Positions 8,266 to 19,387 are shown, counted from the first letter of the stretch. The stretch: DNA of 64,000 nt from Thecamonas trahens ATCC 50062 (GCF_000142905.1 NW_013657607.1:2430-66429), one strand, 5' to 3'. A program made the numbers and translations. Notes: generated by a model from the letters alone, not told the origin.

Positions 8266-9597
8266 TTACCAGCGAGTCATGGTAAACGTGGCGTAGAGGC
8301 CAAAGTGGTCGGATGGGACCATGGTTGATCCGTCCGATCCGACAAAGGATGTACGTCCGACGAGTTGGGAACGGACGGCGCTGGCCATCTCCCACTTCCC
8401 ACCGTGCCTGTTCGTCGAGTACAGAATGCGATCAAAGCGATGACGAAAGTGGGTTCCACGCTCAAACGAGTTCCGGTTGAGAGCATTGTCGGATGTCCAC
8501 GTGTCGCCGCTTCGGACATCCGTCCAGTTGAGCAATCCGGCAAGGCGCTTGATACGGTCCCACTCGTGGTGGCGCACGTTGAGATCTCCACACACGAATG
8601 AAACGTCGACACCGATGTCACCGGTGTGCATGTTGTCCGAGATGCCGTTGGGCCCGTTGGATCCAAAGATGAAGATCCTCTCGTCGGCATCCCGCTCGAC
8701 CAGAGTACTGCGGATCTGCCGCATCCGACACGTCGCTCCTTCCTTCATCGACTCGGCATGCAGCGTCGTGAGCGCCAGCCTCGGCCCGTCTCTTCCGCCG
8801 ACTGCAACCACCAGCGTCTGCATCGCCCGCTCATGCGAAGATTCGAACGCGGTCACGGCATGGCCAATGACATGGACTTCGGCGACCTTGCGGACGCCCC
8901 AGAGAGTAACCGAGTCCAACGCCACATCGTTGCGGACAAACAGATCGTACTGGTCCGCCCACGGCTCTGTGCAGAGCAAATCGTACGTAGAGCCAAAGTC
9001 AGTCAGTCGGATCTCCTGCAGCGCTACAAACATAGGCGCGAGCTCGGCGATCTCCTTCCCCATCTCGTGCATGCGCTCAGCCACGCACGGACTCGTCCAG
9101 CACACGTTCCAGGTGAGGATCGACATCTTCACGGCACGAGAGATATCGATGTGCTCCTCGACCTCGCCGGACCCGATGATGCTGAACACTTGGTTGGGAG
9201 TAGGGAGAGGCTCCTGGTTGCTGGGAAGCGCTCGCCCGGATGCGAGGAAACGCTCCTCGGCAATCGTGTGCCCAACAAGAAGCTTCCAGCGCGACCGCCT
9301 AGTCTTAAGCTGCCGCGTTACAACCCGCATGACAACCACAGGGCACACCTCCCACATGCTTATCCTCTTCTTCTTCTTCTTCCCATCAGCTTCCTCATGA
9401 GCTCGCGGAGAGTCCGACTCGGTGGCGTCCGCCTCGCCGTCAGAGCTGTAGCTTGTATGGTCTTCGCCAGAACTCGCCGCACACTCCCGGCGTCCGCATC
9501 CGGAGCACTTAGAGTTCACAACATACGCTGCAATGTCAGCATTGAGGCGGGCCAAGGTTTTGGCAAACGATGGTCGGTACAACTCGTTGGCGGCCAT
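8266..9597 (-). CDS. TDP2-like endonuclease/exonuclease/phosphatase-fold protein
   Basis: 443 residues from the ATG at 9597 (MAANELYRPSF); the frame is open upstream and a second ATG lies in frame near 9741. The C-terminal 290 residues carry the ordered motifs of the Mg-dependent EEP superfamily: LTWNVCW (metal-binding Asn, near residue 160), ALQEIRL (metal-binding Glu), LTTLHAES, FVCGDLNV (Asp-x-Asn, near residue 335) and SDHFGLYATF (final Asp-His pair, near 429). TWN, LQE, GDLN and SDHxGL are the set found in tyrosyl-DNA phosphodiesterase 2 and related phosphodiesterases, so hydrolysis of a DNA-protein or RNA phosphodiester bond is the best guess. The N-terminal 150 residues include an acidic, Ser-rich stretch and the lysine run GKKKKKR, a possible nuclear signal. 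Confidence 0.75.
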   Translation of the reverse strand: MAANELYRPSFAKTLARLNADIAAYVVNSKCSGCGRRECAASSGEDHTSYSSDGEADATESDSPRAHEEADGKKKKKRISMWEVCPVVVMRVVTRQLKTRRSRWKLLVGHTIAEERFLASGRALPSNQEPLPTPNQVFSIIGSGEVEEHIDISRAVKMSILTWNVCWTSPCVAERMHEMGKEIAELAPMFVALQEIRLTDFGSTYDLLCTEPWADQYDLFVRNDVALDSVTLWGVRKVAEVHVIGHAVTAFESSHERAMQTLVVAVGGRDGPRLALTTLHAESMKEGATCRMRQIRSTLVERDADERIFIFGSNGPNGISDNMHTGDIGVDVSFVCGDLNVRHHEWDRIKRLAGLLNWTDVRSGDTWTSDNALNRNSFERGTHFRHRFDRILYSTNRHGGKWEMASAVRSQLVGRTSFVGSDGSTMVPSDHFGLYATFTMTRW

Positions 9598-9794
9598 GGT
9601 AAGAGGGGTGTGTGTAGCCGTTGCGGGCGACGTGCCGTTCCGGCGAATCTGTGTGTGCGGAGAAAAGCGAGGGCAGTTGCCTGATGTGAGGGCTGATCCG
9701 GTAGGTGGGTGATGGCCCACGACACGGACCTCCCCTTCCATCGGGTGTAGTGGCGGCAACTGATCACAACAACAGCGCTACCAGATGATGGAGC

Positions 9795-10139
9795 ACCTTT
9801 GCCATCACCAGGATACTTCTGGCCATTGAGTTTGGACCCAAAGAGATCACGCGCTACGACTCAATGATGAGGTCGGTCGACAGCGGGCTGGCGGAGGCGC
9901 TCAAGGACTATGTGGTGCTGCAGGTGCAGCAAGAGACGGGCAGGAGGCCGAACATGGCGCAGTGGACCGTGGTCAAGCCCGCTGGCCTCCCGCAGCAGAC
10001 CAACGGCTCCGACTGTGGGGTGTTTGTGCTGGTGTTTGCCGCACTCGTCGCCGCCGATGCCGCGGTCGTCGTCGGTCAGAGCGACGAGCTGGAACTGAGG
10101 CGTGCCATTGTGACAGCTCTGCTCCGCGGTAAACTCTAG
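9795..10139 (+). pseudogene. Ulp1/SENP cysteine protease C-terminal fragment
   Basis: The open frame reads LLAIEFGPKEITRYDSM and then LPQQTNGSDCGVFVLVFAAL, ending at 10139. In C48 SUMO proteases the first matches the strand after the catalytic His (IxxYDSM) and the second carries the oxyanion Gln and catalytic Cys (QxNGxDCG). The block normally bearing the His (HWxxxxI) is absent in frame, and there is no start codon of the right family upstream. I read this as a truncated copy of a deSUMOylating peptidase, or as a 3' exon whose 5' part I cannot see. Confidence 0.6.
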
Positions 10140-10312
10140 AGTGTATCACGACTGGGTGAAGCGCGAGGCGGTGTGGTGGAAGAGGCCTTGTTGTCGATCC
10201 TCAGTTGCTTGACCAGCACGAAGAAGCTTGAAACTCTTTGTCTTTTGCCGACCGCGGCAAATGTCACGCGCCGGGTCAAGGCGGGGCGAGGTGGCGAACG
10301 TGGCTGCGGTGG

Positions 10313-10315
<3 letters not shown>

Positions 10316-10384
<69 letters not shown>
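10316..10384. repeat. CT dinucleotide microsatellite in the LRR2 leader
   Basis: About 34 uninterrupted CT units lie 40 bp before the ATG of the LRR gene at 10424. They occupy the place of the TATATCTCTCTG element conserved before its two paralogues, as if that motif had slipped and expanded. Confidence 0.95.
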
Positions 10385-10386
<2 letters not shown>

Positions 10387-10423
10387 CCAGACAAAACAGG
10401 TACTCGTGTCTGTGTGTAGAAGT

Positions 10424-11979
10424 ATGGCTGCTGCTTATGGTGTTGGTCGACGTGTTGAGCTGAGCCGTGTGAGGACGGTTGAGGAGGTGCGGAGGATGGT
10501 CGGCAATGGCGCCGGCGTGGCCGAGCTTGTGGGTCAACGTAACAACAACCTTACCGATGCCATGGTCGAGGTGGTGGCGGAGAAGTGTCCCAGCGTTGTC
10601 TCCATCGACTTGACGGCCTGCTCACAGATCACTGACTTGGCGGTGATCGCCATCGCAAACAGCTGCCCCAATCTCGTCTCCCTCAATCTCAGCAAGTGCC
10701 GCAATATCACCGATGTTGCTGTCGACGCCATCGCAAACAGCTGCCCCCACCTCACCGACCTCGACCTAACCTGTTGCTTCAACATCACCGATGCGGCTGT
10801 TGTCGCTCTTGCTGCTGCCGGTCCTCACCTCACCGACCTCAAACTAGCATGCTGCCCCATCAACGACGCGGCTGTGATTGCAGTCGCCGGCAGCTGCGTC
10901 AACCTCGCCACCCTCAGCCTCGGGAGGTGCTCCATCACCGACGCGGCGGTTCTTGCCCTTGCTGCAGGCTGCCCCAACCTCACTGACCTCGACTTGGACA
11001 AATGTCCCAAGACGACTCTGGACTTAGACAGCGCACGCGACACCATCAACAAGCCGGGCTTCCTTACATCGGACTACCTCCCTGCGCTATTCTATGCTGT
11101 TGCCCAGGACAACAACCCGTCGGTCCTCGCTGCTCTCGCCAGAATCTGCGAGCGAGCCAGGTGGCCTTCTCTCATCAGCATGCTGGCTCGCAGCAGTGCC
11201 CTCGACAACGACACCCTCAGCACGCTCATCGATGGCGGGGTGGGTCTTTTTGATCTCGACGATGACGGCAACCACGTGTACGTCTACTCGCCAGAGTCGT
11301 CCGCGGCAGCCATGGCCGGCCCTATGATCGAGTCGCTCAGGGCCGACGGCGACGGCGACGCAGAGCTGGCCAATGGGATCAACAAGGCCACGCTCGCGCT
11401 CTTCGTTGCCCTCCGCGCCGCCGACACCATCCCCTTCACCGTCCCAACCTTTGCTTTCCTCATCAACTCCGGTGCCGACATCAACGCCGTCGAGCCCGTC
11501 CTCGGCTTGCGTCCGCTCCACATCGCTGTCTCGCTCTCCAACATTCTGGCGACTATGGCGCTGCTGGCAGCGGGGCCGACATGTGGGCTGTGGGCGCCCG
11601 TGGCGAGACTGTGATGTCGATTGCCTTGGCTCTACTCAGCAAGGCTGAACGCGATACCAGCGCTGCGAGGGAGATCTACAGCCTCGTGGTGGGGACAGCG
11701 TCCGTCCCCGAGCGGGTCGCGCTCTACGTCCGCGAGTCCATCGCCGGCGGCAATATCGGCGCAGCAGGTGCGTCGGCTGGATCTGCGTCGCGTGTTGAAG
11801 AACTCAAAGTCGAGCTTGCGTCGACCAGGGCCGAGCTTGATGCCGCTAAGGCCGAGATCTCGCTCATGCAGGACAAGCTCGCCGTGGCCGAGGGCGAGAT
11901 CAAGGCCTTCCGAGACGACCGTGCACAGATCATTGCCCGGTTCGAGGAGACTGTCGCCGCCTTTCAGGCCAGCCGTTGA
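10424..11979 (+). CDS. LRR-ankyrin-coiled-coil protein, family member 2 (one frameshift)
   Basis: Starts MAAAYGVGRRVELSRVRTVE at 10424. About seven 25-26-residue LRRs follow (DLAVIAIANSCPNLVSLNL type), then the ankyrin-like region (GADINAVEPVLGLRPLHIAV) and a coiled coil ending near AEGEIKAFRDD. At 11572-11575 the frame breaks: GCAGCGGGGCCGACATG would need one more G to read AAGADMWAVGA, as in both paralogues. With that base the protein is about 518 residues. Its LRR array is shorter and more diverged than that of member 1, so it has not been homogenised recently. A base-calling error in the G run is the simplest explanation; a real null allele is the alternative. Confidence 0.75.
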
Positions 11980-11982
11980 GTC

Positions 11983-12261
11983 GTGCGCATCCCGTCTCAG
12001 CTCAGCGACGAAGCTCTCCGCGGTCTGCCGTGGACCCATCGCGAAGCCATCGTCAAGGCCAAGCTCGGGTCAGATGCCGAGTGGTCGAGCACGTTTGGCC
12101 AGCTCTCGCGAGACGAGGTCGACGTGCTGGCGCGCGTAGCGCGAGAGATGCTCAAGCCGCAGGCGTCCAAGCTGTACTCGCGACGGGATCGCGCTGCCTC
12201 GCTGCGCGCGGTTGTGCCGTGCTGGCTGGGGACGCAGTGGCAGCTGGGTGCCGCAATGTGA
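11983..12261 (+). other. Open frame directly after the LRR2 stop codon
   Basis: A 92-codon open stretch continues in the same frame after the TGA at 11977-11979, reading IPSQLSDEALRGLPWTHREA and WSSTFGQLSRDEVDVLARVA. Composition looks coding but there is no ATG near its start and I know no homologue. It may be a C-terminal extension lost by a stop codon, or a relic of another gene. Confidence 0.3.
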
Positions 12262-12504
12262 AGTGAAGGTGTAGCTTTCGTGTGGAGAGTTGGGGTGGAG
12301 CTGTTGTGGCCGTGGTGCCTGATCATCACGGATCAGGCTGATCACCAATGTATATGCTGAGCCATCCCCCTCCGCCACCACAGAGTCACGCTCTTGCTGA
12401 CTCTACCCCTTCCGGCGCCTTTCCCCCTCCTCAACCCCGAATCCCAACCAAAAGTGTGCCTCAAGTCATGCCGTTTCTCATGCAAGTGGCTAGCACTCGT
12501 CCAT

Positions 12505-12700
12505 CGGACTTTTGATTGAGTCGGACCGGGCCATCAACGACGGTGTACCGAGCATCACCATAGCCACACTAGCTCTCCTTATCACCTTCCGGGCCTTCGC
12601 CAACCGTTTGTTCTTGGCCAGCGTTGTCTCGGAGCTGATCACTGCTGGCGCAGAGGTCAACGCAGTTCAAACAGCCCATCATTCATGTCGCGTTTTGTCT
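12505..12700 (+). pseudogene. Relic of the LRR-family ankyrin region
   Basis: Reads LLIESDRAINDGVPSITIAT and ASVVSELITAGAEVNAVQ, then shifts frame near CATTCATGTCGCG. This matches the intact paralogue at 21160-21370 (LMIESLRANADG, ADIVSELITAGADVNAVE, VIHVAA). Only about 65 residues remain, so it is a decayed fragment of another family member. Confidence 0.65.
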
Positions 12701-12824
12701 CCACAGCACGACGCTCCGTTGGCCAGCATTTTTCCCGCCGGGTCGTGGACTCGCGGTAGCCGCACACTCCACTGCACTCTCACCCACGACTGTAGCGAAC
12801 AAGACGTTGGGCTGCACAGGCGAC

Positions 12825-15800
12825 ATGCGTTGGAACAAGGGTGCATCTCGTGTCTGTGTGCGGGTGTGTGTGTTGGTGCTGGTGGTGTGCGTGCTGGTGA
12901 ATGCTGTACTGGGTGGTGGGAGGAGGCACGCGCCGTGGCAAAAGCCTAACGTTCCCCGGTGCCGGGCCGAGGTTGAGTCAGTGCAGAACACCCTTGTGAC
13001 GGCTTTGGGCGGTGCAGCGTCTTTGGCTTTGGCTGACATCGATGGAGATGGTGACCTGGACGTGGCGACGGCACGACCAGCGAACAGTGGGCGGTCCCCC
13101 AAGCCAACATTGGTTGGTACGAGAACACCAACGGAGCCGGAAACTTCGGGCCGAGGCAAGTTGTCAGCCCTGTAGTACGCGACGCGTGGTGTGTGATTGC
13201 GGCTGACATCGATGGAGATGGCGATATGGACCTGGCGTCGGCGTTGAGTGGGCCTGGTGCCTACGACGGCACGATTGCGTGGTACAAGAACACGGACGGG
13301 GCGAGGAGATTTGGGTCGCAGCGAGTGGTGAGCACTGCAGCGTACCGTGCGCGGTCTGTGATTGCGGCTGACATAGATGGAGATGGCGATCTGGACTTGG
13401 CATCGGCGTCGTCGGGGCGAAACGACAAGATTGCGTGGTATGAGAACACTGACGGGGCCGGAACCTTTGGGCCACAGCAGGTGGTGAGCACAACAGCGCT
13501 CGGTGCGTCGTGCGTGATCGCGGCTGACATGGATGGAGATGGCGATCTGGACCTGGCGTCGGCGTCGGCGGGCGACAACAAGATTGCGTGGTACGAGAAC
13601 ACCGACGGGGCCGGGAGCTTCGAGCCACAGCAAGTGGTGAGCACTGCAGCGCGCGGTGCGGCGTCTGTGATTGCGGCTGACATGGATGGAGATGGAGACC
13701 TCGACCTGGCGTCTGCGTCACGCATCGACAACAAGATTGCCTGGTACGAGAACACCGATGGGGCCGGGAGCTTTGGGCCGCAGCAAGTGGTGAGCACTGC
13801 AGCGCGCGGTGCGTCGTCTGTGATTGCGGCTGACATGGATGGAGATGGCGATCTGGACCTGGCATCGGTGTCGTGGGGCGACGACAAGATTGCGTTGTAC
13901 GAGAACACTGATGCAGCTGGGAGTTTTGGGCCACAGCAAGTGGTGAGCACGGCAGCGGACGGTGCGCGATTTGTGATTGCGGCTGACATGGATGGAGATG
14001 GCGATCTTGACCTGGTCTCGGCGTCCTCGTCTAAGATTTTCTGGTATGGAAGCGTTACCGCCCCTCGCGTATTTGCTGCTCCACAGATAGTAGACCCTCG
14101 GCGCTGGTCATCTGTCACTCCTGCCGACATCGACGGAGATGGCCGTCTTGATTTGGTCGCCGCGTCTGCCGCCAACGGCACCATTGTTTGGTACGACAAC
14201 ACCGACGAGCCGGCCTCCTTTGCTCTTGCCCAGGTGGTGAGCTCGGCCGCGTTTGGCGTTCAGGTCGTCATTGTTGCCGACATCGATGCTGATGGAGATC
14301 TTGACATTGTGGCCGCCTCAACGTCGGAGAGCACCATCGCTTGGTACCCAAACTCAAACGGTCTCGGCACGTTTGGCTCCGCGCAAGTGGTCACTACTGC
14401 CGCCCTTGGCGTCCGCTGCATCATTGCCGCCGACATCAATGGCGATGGCCGCATCGACTTGGCATACTGCTCACCCGCCGACAACGTCATCGCGTGGCTC
14501 CCTAACACGAACGATGTCGTCATGTTTGGCTCTGTGCAAGTGATTACCGACTCCGCTCCCGATGTCTGCTCCATCGCCGCCGCCGACATTAACGCCGACG
14601 GGCGTATCGACCTGGCATTTGCCTCGCCTTTGGACGGCACTGTTGCCTGGCACGCCAACAACGACAGCCTCGGTACTTTTCGCCCCAAGCAAGTGATCAG
14701 CAGTACCTTGGTAGGAGCTTCCTTGGTGGTCGCCGCCGACATCGACGCCGACAGTCGCGTCGACCTAGTGGCGGCTTCATCTTCGAGCAATGTCATCGTC
14801 TGGTACCGCAATCGCGACGGTCTTGGAGGGTTTGGATCACAGCGTTTGATAAGCAGATTCGCCAATGGTGTCGTGTCCGTTATTGTTGTGGACGTTGATG
14901 GCGACAGCGATCTCGATGTGGTTGCCGCGTTGTCTTCTGATAATTCTGCCAGTTGGTTCGAGAACGCTGGCCGTGGATCGTTTGCGAGGCCCCGGGTGGT
15001 GGCCGCAGGCGTTGAAGACGTCGCTTTAGTCACAGCCGGCGACCTCGATGCTGATGGCGACCTTGATGTTGTGGTGACGTCGAGTAGTCTTACATGGTGC
15101 TCGCAGCTTTCGCGTGATGCCCTTCGCCGCTACCCAGAGCAGCGTGCCGAACTCGGGGGATCCTCTCTATACGCTTGTCGCTCGAGTTCGATGACCACCG
15201 ACTGCATTGCTGCATCTGTTCGGGCCGTTCCGCCGTGTTCGATCGTCACTCTCAACCTTCCGGCAGGTACCTACATCTGCTCCTCAGGCACAGTCGAGCT
15301 GAGAACTGGAGTGCGCCTTGTCTCATCAGGCGATGTTGTCTTTGACTGTAGCGCTGCAGACAATCGGCTTTTCTCCGTTGGTACGCCGTCCGGTTTCCTC
15401 GAGCTATCCAACGCAACCATTGATTTCAGCGGCAAGTCGGCATTGGTAGCTTTTGGTGGGGGCCTGATGGTTGAGTCTGGCGGGCACGTCCACCTGTCGA
15501 ACGTCACGCTCTCCAACTGTGCCTCCTCCACGCACGGCGGTGCTATCGGAGTCCGTGGTCTTGGATCGTTGTTGACAATGACTGGGGCTCGTCTCCTGGG
15601 CTCGCAGGCCTCGAGTCGGGGTGGTGCGCTGGCAGTGTTTGGCCATGCTTTTGCAGAAATCGAGGCCACGACGTTTATCGACAACAAGGCTCGCGCTGGC
15701 GGCGGGCTCTTCGTCGATTCCACCGCCGACGTGACCTGCACGAGCTGTGTTTTTACAGGTAACTCGGCTGTTGAGTCAGGTGGTGCTGCTCTTATCCGAC

Positions 15801-18575
15801 CTGAAGCAACAGTCGTCCTCGACGCGAACGTGATGGTCAACAACTCGGCCCATGTCGGTGGCGCTGTTGCCGTCCTCGGCGAAGATTACGACCGCGACCC
15901 CCTCGTCTCGTCCACTGCACATCTCCGCACCAGTACACTCGATCCGCGCACCCTCGCTCCGACTGCTACGTTTACCAATGCGATCCTGCGAAGCAACCGC
16001 GCGTACCGTGGCGGTGCCATCTATGCCTGCGATGCTGTCCTTTCCATCACCGGTGCCAGCACCTTCTGGTCTGACAACACCGCCTCTGTCTCGGACGGCA
16101 TTGATGCAACAGCGGCTGATGTATTCCTCTGCCTCCCAGATAGCAGTCTCGGGTTTCCGTTTGATCGGACAAACGTGTCCGGCATCCCGTGGCTTTCGTT
16201 GGACCCGTCTGTACTTACACAGCTCACAATCGCCGCCATCTCGACAGCTCCCGCAGAGCTGGAGCTGGTTTCGAGTCCCCCGACAACAGTTCCTGTTGGT
16301 GAGCAGCTGCGTGGCGGCAGCGCCGCTCTCCGCGATGCTTTTGGCAGTCGAGTCACCTATCTCGATGTAGATCTCCGCCTCGAAATTGACCCAACACCCA
16401 ACCTCGTGGTCACTACCTCTATGGACATACCCTTTTCGGACACCGTAACTGAGTTCAACAGCTCGCCGCTGACCATCGTTAACGGAGCCAGCAAGCTCCC
16501 AGTTGCGCCTTGGACAATCAGCATTCCAGCGCCTTTGGCAGCATACCAGATCAGCCGTATTTCGGGTAAGGCAACTCTTGTACCTGCCGACTGCGGCCCA
16601 GGAACGTACAGGACCTCCGGTGATATTTGCATCCCCTGCCCGTCCGCTCAGTACTCGACCACCACCAACGCCGCCAACTGCACCCACTGCCCAACCCGCA
16701 CGACCTCGCCCAAGGGCACCGCCGATCCGGGAGCCTGCACCTGTGTCCCGGAGTCCTACGCCCTGACCCATCCGGTCTCGCCCGCCACTGGCTGCACGCT
16801 GTGCCCGACGGGCGCGGTCTGCACGGGCACAACCTCGCTCCCACGGTCCGCTCCTGGCTTTTACTCGTCGTCGTCGCCGATCGAGTTCATCGCCTGCACC
16901 AGGTCGCCCACCGTCGCCGCGCGTCGGTGTCTGGGCGACGACGCCTGTGCACCTGGCCGCGACGGGCGGCTATGCTCGCACTGCGCGGCGCGACACTACT
17001 CATCGTCCGACGGTGAGTGCAGGGTCTGTCCTGCGGTGACCGGCCCGGGCCCGGTTGTGGTCACCGCCCTCATCTCGGTCGGCTTTGCACTGCTGCTCTT
17101 CCTCGTTCTCCTCCAGCGGCAGACGTCCTCATCAGGGACGATGCTGATCTCGGCGCAGTCGTACGGGCGCTGACAGGCGCCGAGCGCTGCCATCTAGTGC
17201 GTCAGACGCTGCGATGGGCACGGGTGCTCTGGCACGAGATCGCGTTGGTGGTACTCGAGATCGGCTTGCTCTTGGCCCTTGTCCTTGTCGGTCTCTGCGA
17301 GACGTTCGAAGTCGTGGTCCTCGGCCTTGGTCTCTCGGCCATGATCGCCTACCTTGTGGTCGACCGCATTCGCACTGCCCGCGCCTCCACTGCCGCCAGT
17401 CAACGCAAGCGCGCACTCATGCCCGCAATTGATCTTGATGACGTCTCTGTCGGCGCAACCTACACCCTCTACCGCTCATCGTCGTCGTCGACAGACGAAG
17501 GGGAAGACGACGGCGTGGGCTTGGGTATGGGGACAGCTGCGGGGATGTCCGCACCCAAGGCCGGGACCGGATCCGAGGTGCACCTGCTTGAGGCTGCCAT
17601 CAAGACTCTGGTCGTCCATCTGCAGACTCTGGCTGCGCTCGTGGGCGTGTACGACCAGGTGGCGTGGTCCAAGTCGATGGAGGTGGTGGGCGCGCTAGTG
17701 TCGCGAACGACACTGCAGGTGACCGGGCTCGAGTGCAACGGCATCGACTTTGCCGGCGAGTATTATCTCTTTCTAGCGCTGCTACCTATACTCCTGGTGG
17801 CATTGGGTGCTGCCACCGTCATTGTCCGGGTCCTGCTTGCGTCGGCCGGGAGCAACAGTGAGGGCGTGGTCATGGCAGGCGTGGCTCGGTCTAGGCGCGT
17901 TCGGACATTGGCAACGGCAGCGGGCAAGTATGCGCTCATCACGCTCTACTTTTCGTCTTTCCCATCGCTTCCAAGTCGCTAGCGCTATTTGCCTGTGTGC
18001 CCGAGAACGTCTCGCACCCGCGCGCATCGTACCTCGCCTCGGCGCCGTGGATGGCGTGCTGGCGCGGGCGCCATCTAGAGCTTGTGGTTGTCGCCGGCGT
18101 TGTGCTTGCCGCGATTGCGTGCACAGTAGCGTTTGTCGCAACTCGGATGTGGTATGCCATCAACGGCGCGGGGACCACGTCTGCTTACGCTTTTCTCTAC
18201 ACAGGCTTTACTGCTCAGGCGTGGTGGTTCGAGGGCGTGGTGCTCGGTCGTCGGTTCGGAGTGGCTGTCTTTGTCTCGATCCTGCCGCGCGGCTCGGTGT
18301 TTGTGGGACCGATGCTCCAGTGTGTGCTGTTGGCGTACCTGCTGGCCTTGGTCCTTATTCGGCCGTATCGGGCGGGGCTGGCGCTTCAACTGGAAATCGG
18401 GGCGGCGGTGATGGCACTTGTGTCGCTCATGCTCGTGTCGAGCATGGCTGAGACGGGCGAGACATCGTCACTGGCGCTGATGACGCTCATGTTTATTGTC
18501 GGCAACGGATGCGTGGTAGTTGTCGGGGTCACCACGCTCCTCGTGCCGGCCATCAAAGCGCTTCGCGCCCTGTAA
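12825..18575 (+). CDS. FG-GAP/beta-helix/multi-pass surface receptor 1 (three frameshifts)
   Basis: Starts with a signal peptide at 12825 (MRWNKGASRVCVRVCVLVLV). About 14 FG-GAP/VCBS units follow (residues about 68-752), each with a calcium-loop motif such as DIDGDGDLDLASA and most with IAWYENTDGAG. Next come a right-handed beta-helix like chlamydial polymorphic membrane proteins (GGAIGVRG, SSRGGALAVFG, about 839-1085), a Cys-rich GCC2/GCC3-type region (CGPGTYRTSGDICIPCPSAQ, about 1255-1402) and a C-terminal bundle of roughly eight or nine membrane helices. The frame breaks near 13070, 17114 and 17950, each as if one base were missing; repaired, the length is about 1917 residues against 1913 in the intact paralogue at 43823. 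A surface receptor or adhesin with an integrin-alpha-like outer part is likely; its ligand is unknown. Confidence 0.8.
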
Positions 18576-18600
18576 ATGCTTGCTGAATGCAGACGTATCC

Positions 18601-18725
18601 TGCACCGGCGGAGAAGTGTCCCAGCGCTGCCTCAATCGACTTGACGTCCTGCTCACAGATCACTGACTCGGCGGTGATTACCATCGCAAAAAGCTGCCCC
18701 AATCTCGTCTCCATCTCAGCAAGTG
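18601..18725 (+). pseudogene. LRR relic
   Basis: Forty residues read EKCPSAASIDLTSCSQITDS and AVITIAKSCPNLVSIS, close to the first two LRRs of the gene at 10424 (EKCPSVVSIDLTACSQITDL). Similarity ends abruptly. It begins about 25 bases after the stop codon of the FG-GAP gene. Confidence 0.7.
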
Positions 18726-19387
18726 CCGCTTCCTCCGGCCCAGCGCTGCTCGTCTGGGATGACCAGCTGGGCACTACTGTGGACGGGGGGCGTGTCCGTG
18801 ACGTGCAGCTCGTCAACGCACTCGTGGTCTGGGCTCGTTTGCCGCCGAACAACAGGTTGCAGCATCGCATCAGCAGTGATGCTGCTCTCGGCGACTTGCA
18901 CATGCACGCAACTGTCGCTCGTGGTATGCTCTCAGGCGTCCTTGGTATCAAGAGGAATGCCAAGATAGTACTGGCCGCACATCCGCGCTCGCTCGGCGAC
19001 GAGTCCACGTGGAAAGACATCTGAAGAGAGCGCGACAATCTCCACTGTGCGGCCCAGGCGTATGCGGCTCTTGATGTGGTAGCCATACTCTATCGGCAGA
19101 GAGCACGCGTGTATGCGTTTGTGTCCGTGATGCCACACGCCTTCCTCGGGATTGGCGCGGTCCGTGAGGATCCAGGGTGCGACTGCTGGCTGAATGGGGA
19201 CGTTGCCTTGCTTGTCCGCGACGGAGCGGGCGGAAGGGGCGGGCGGTGGCGGATGGTGGCAGGGCTTCCCGGCAGACGGGGGCAGGGAAGGGCACGACGT
19301 CACAGTGCCGAGATTGACGTCACAGTGCCGGGAGGACCAATGGAGGGTGACGGGGTGGTCTGACGGGGACGATGGATATGTGACCAT
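18716..19387 (-). other. Minus-strand open stretch interrupted by one stop, uncertain
   Basis: Two open segments in the same frame are separated by a single TGA near 18932: RLGRTVEIVALSSDVFPRGL with CGQYYLGIPLDTKDA, then VHVQVAESSITADAMLQPVV. The composition is protein-like but matches no family I know, and its upstream part overlaps the presumed promoter of the LRR gene at 19606. It may be a decayed gene or chance. Confidence 0.25.
19296..19330. promoter_or_regulatory. Duplicated GACGTCACAGTGCCG element
   Basis: GACGTCACAGTGCCG occurs at 19296-19310 and again, 20 bp on, at 19316-19330. The second copy reads TTGACGTCA, a CRE/bZIP-like palindrome core, and is followed by GACCAATGG, an CCAAT-type box. 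They lie about 280 bp before the LRR gene 3 leader. The regulatory role is inferred only from motif and position. Confidence 0.35.
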
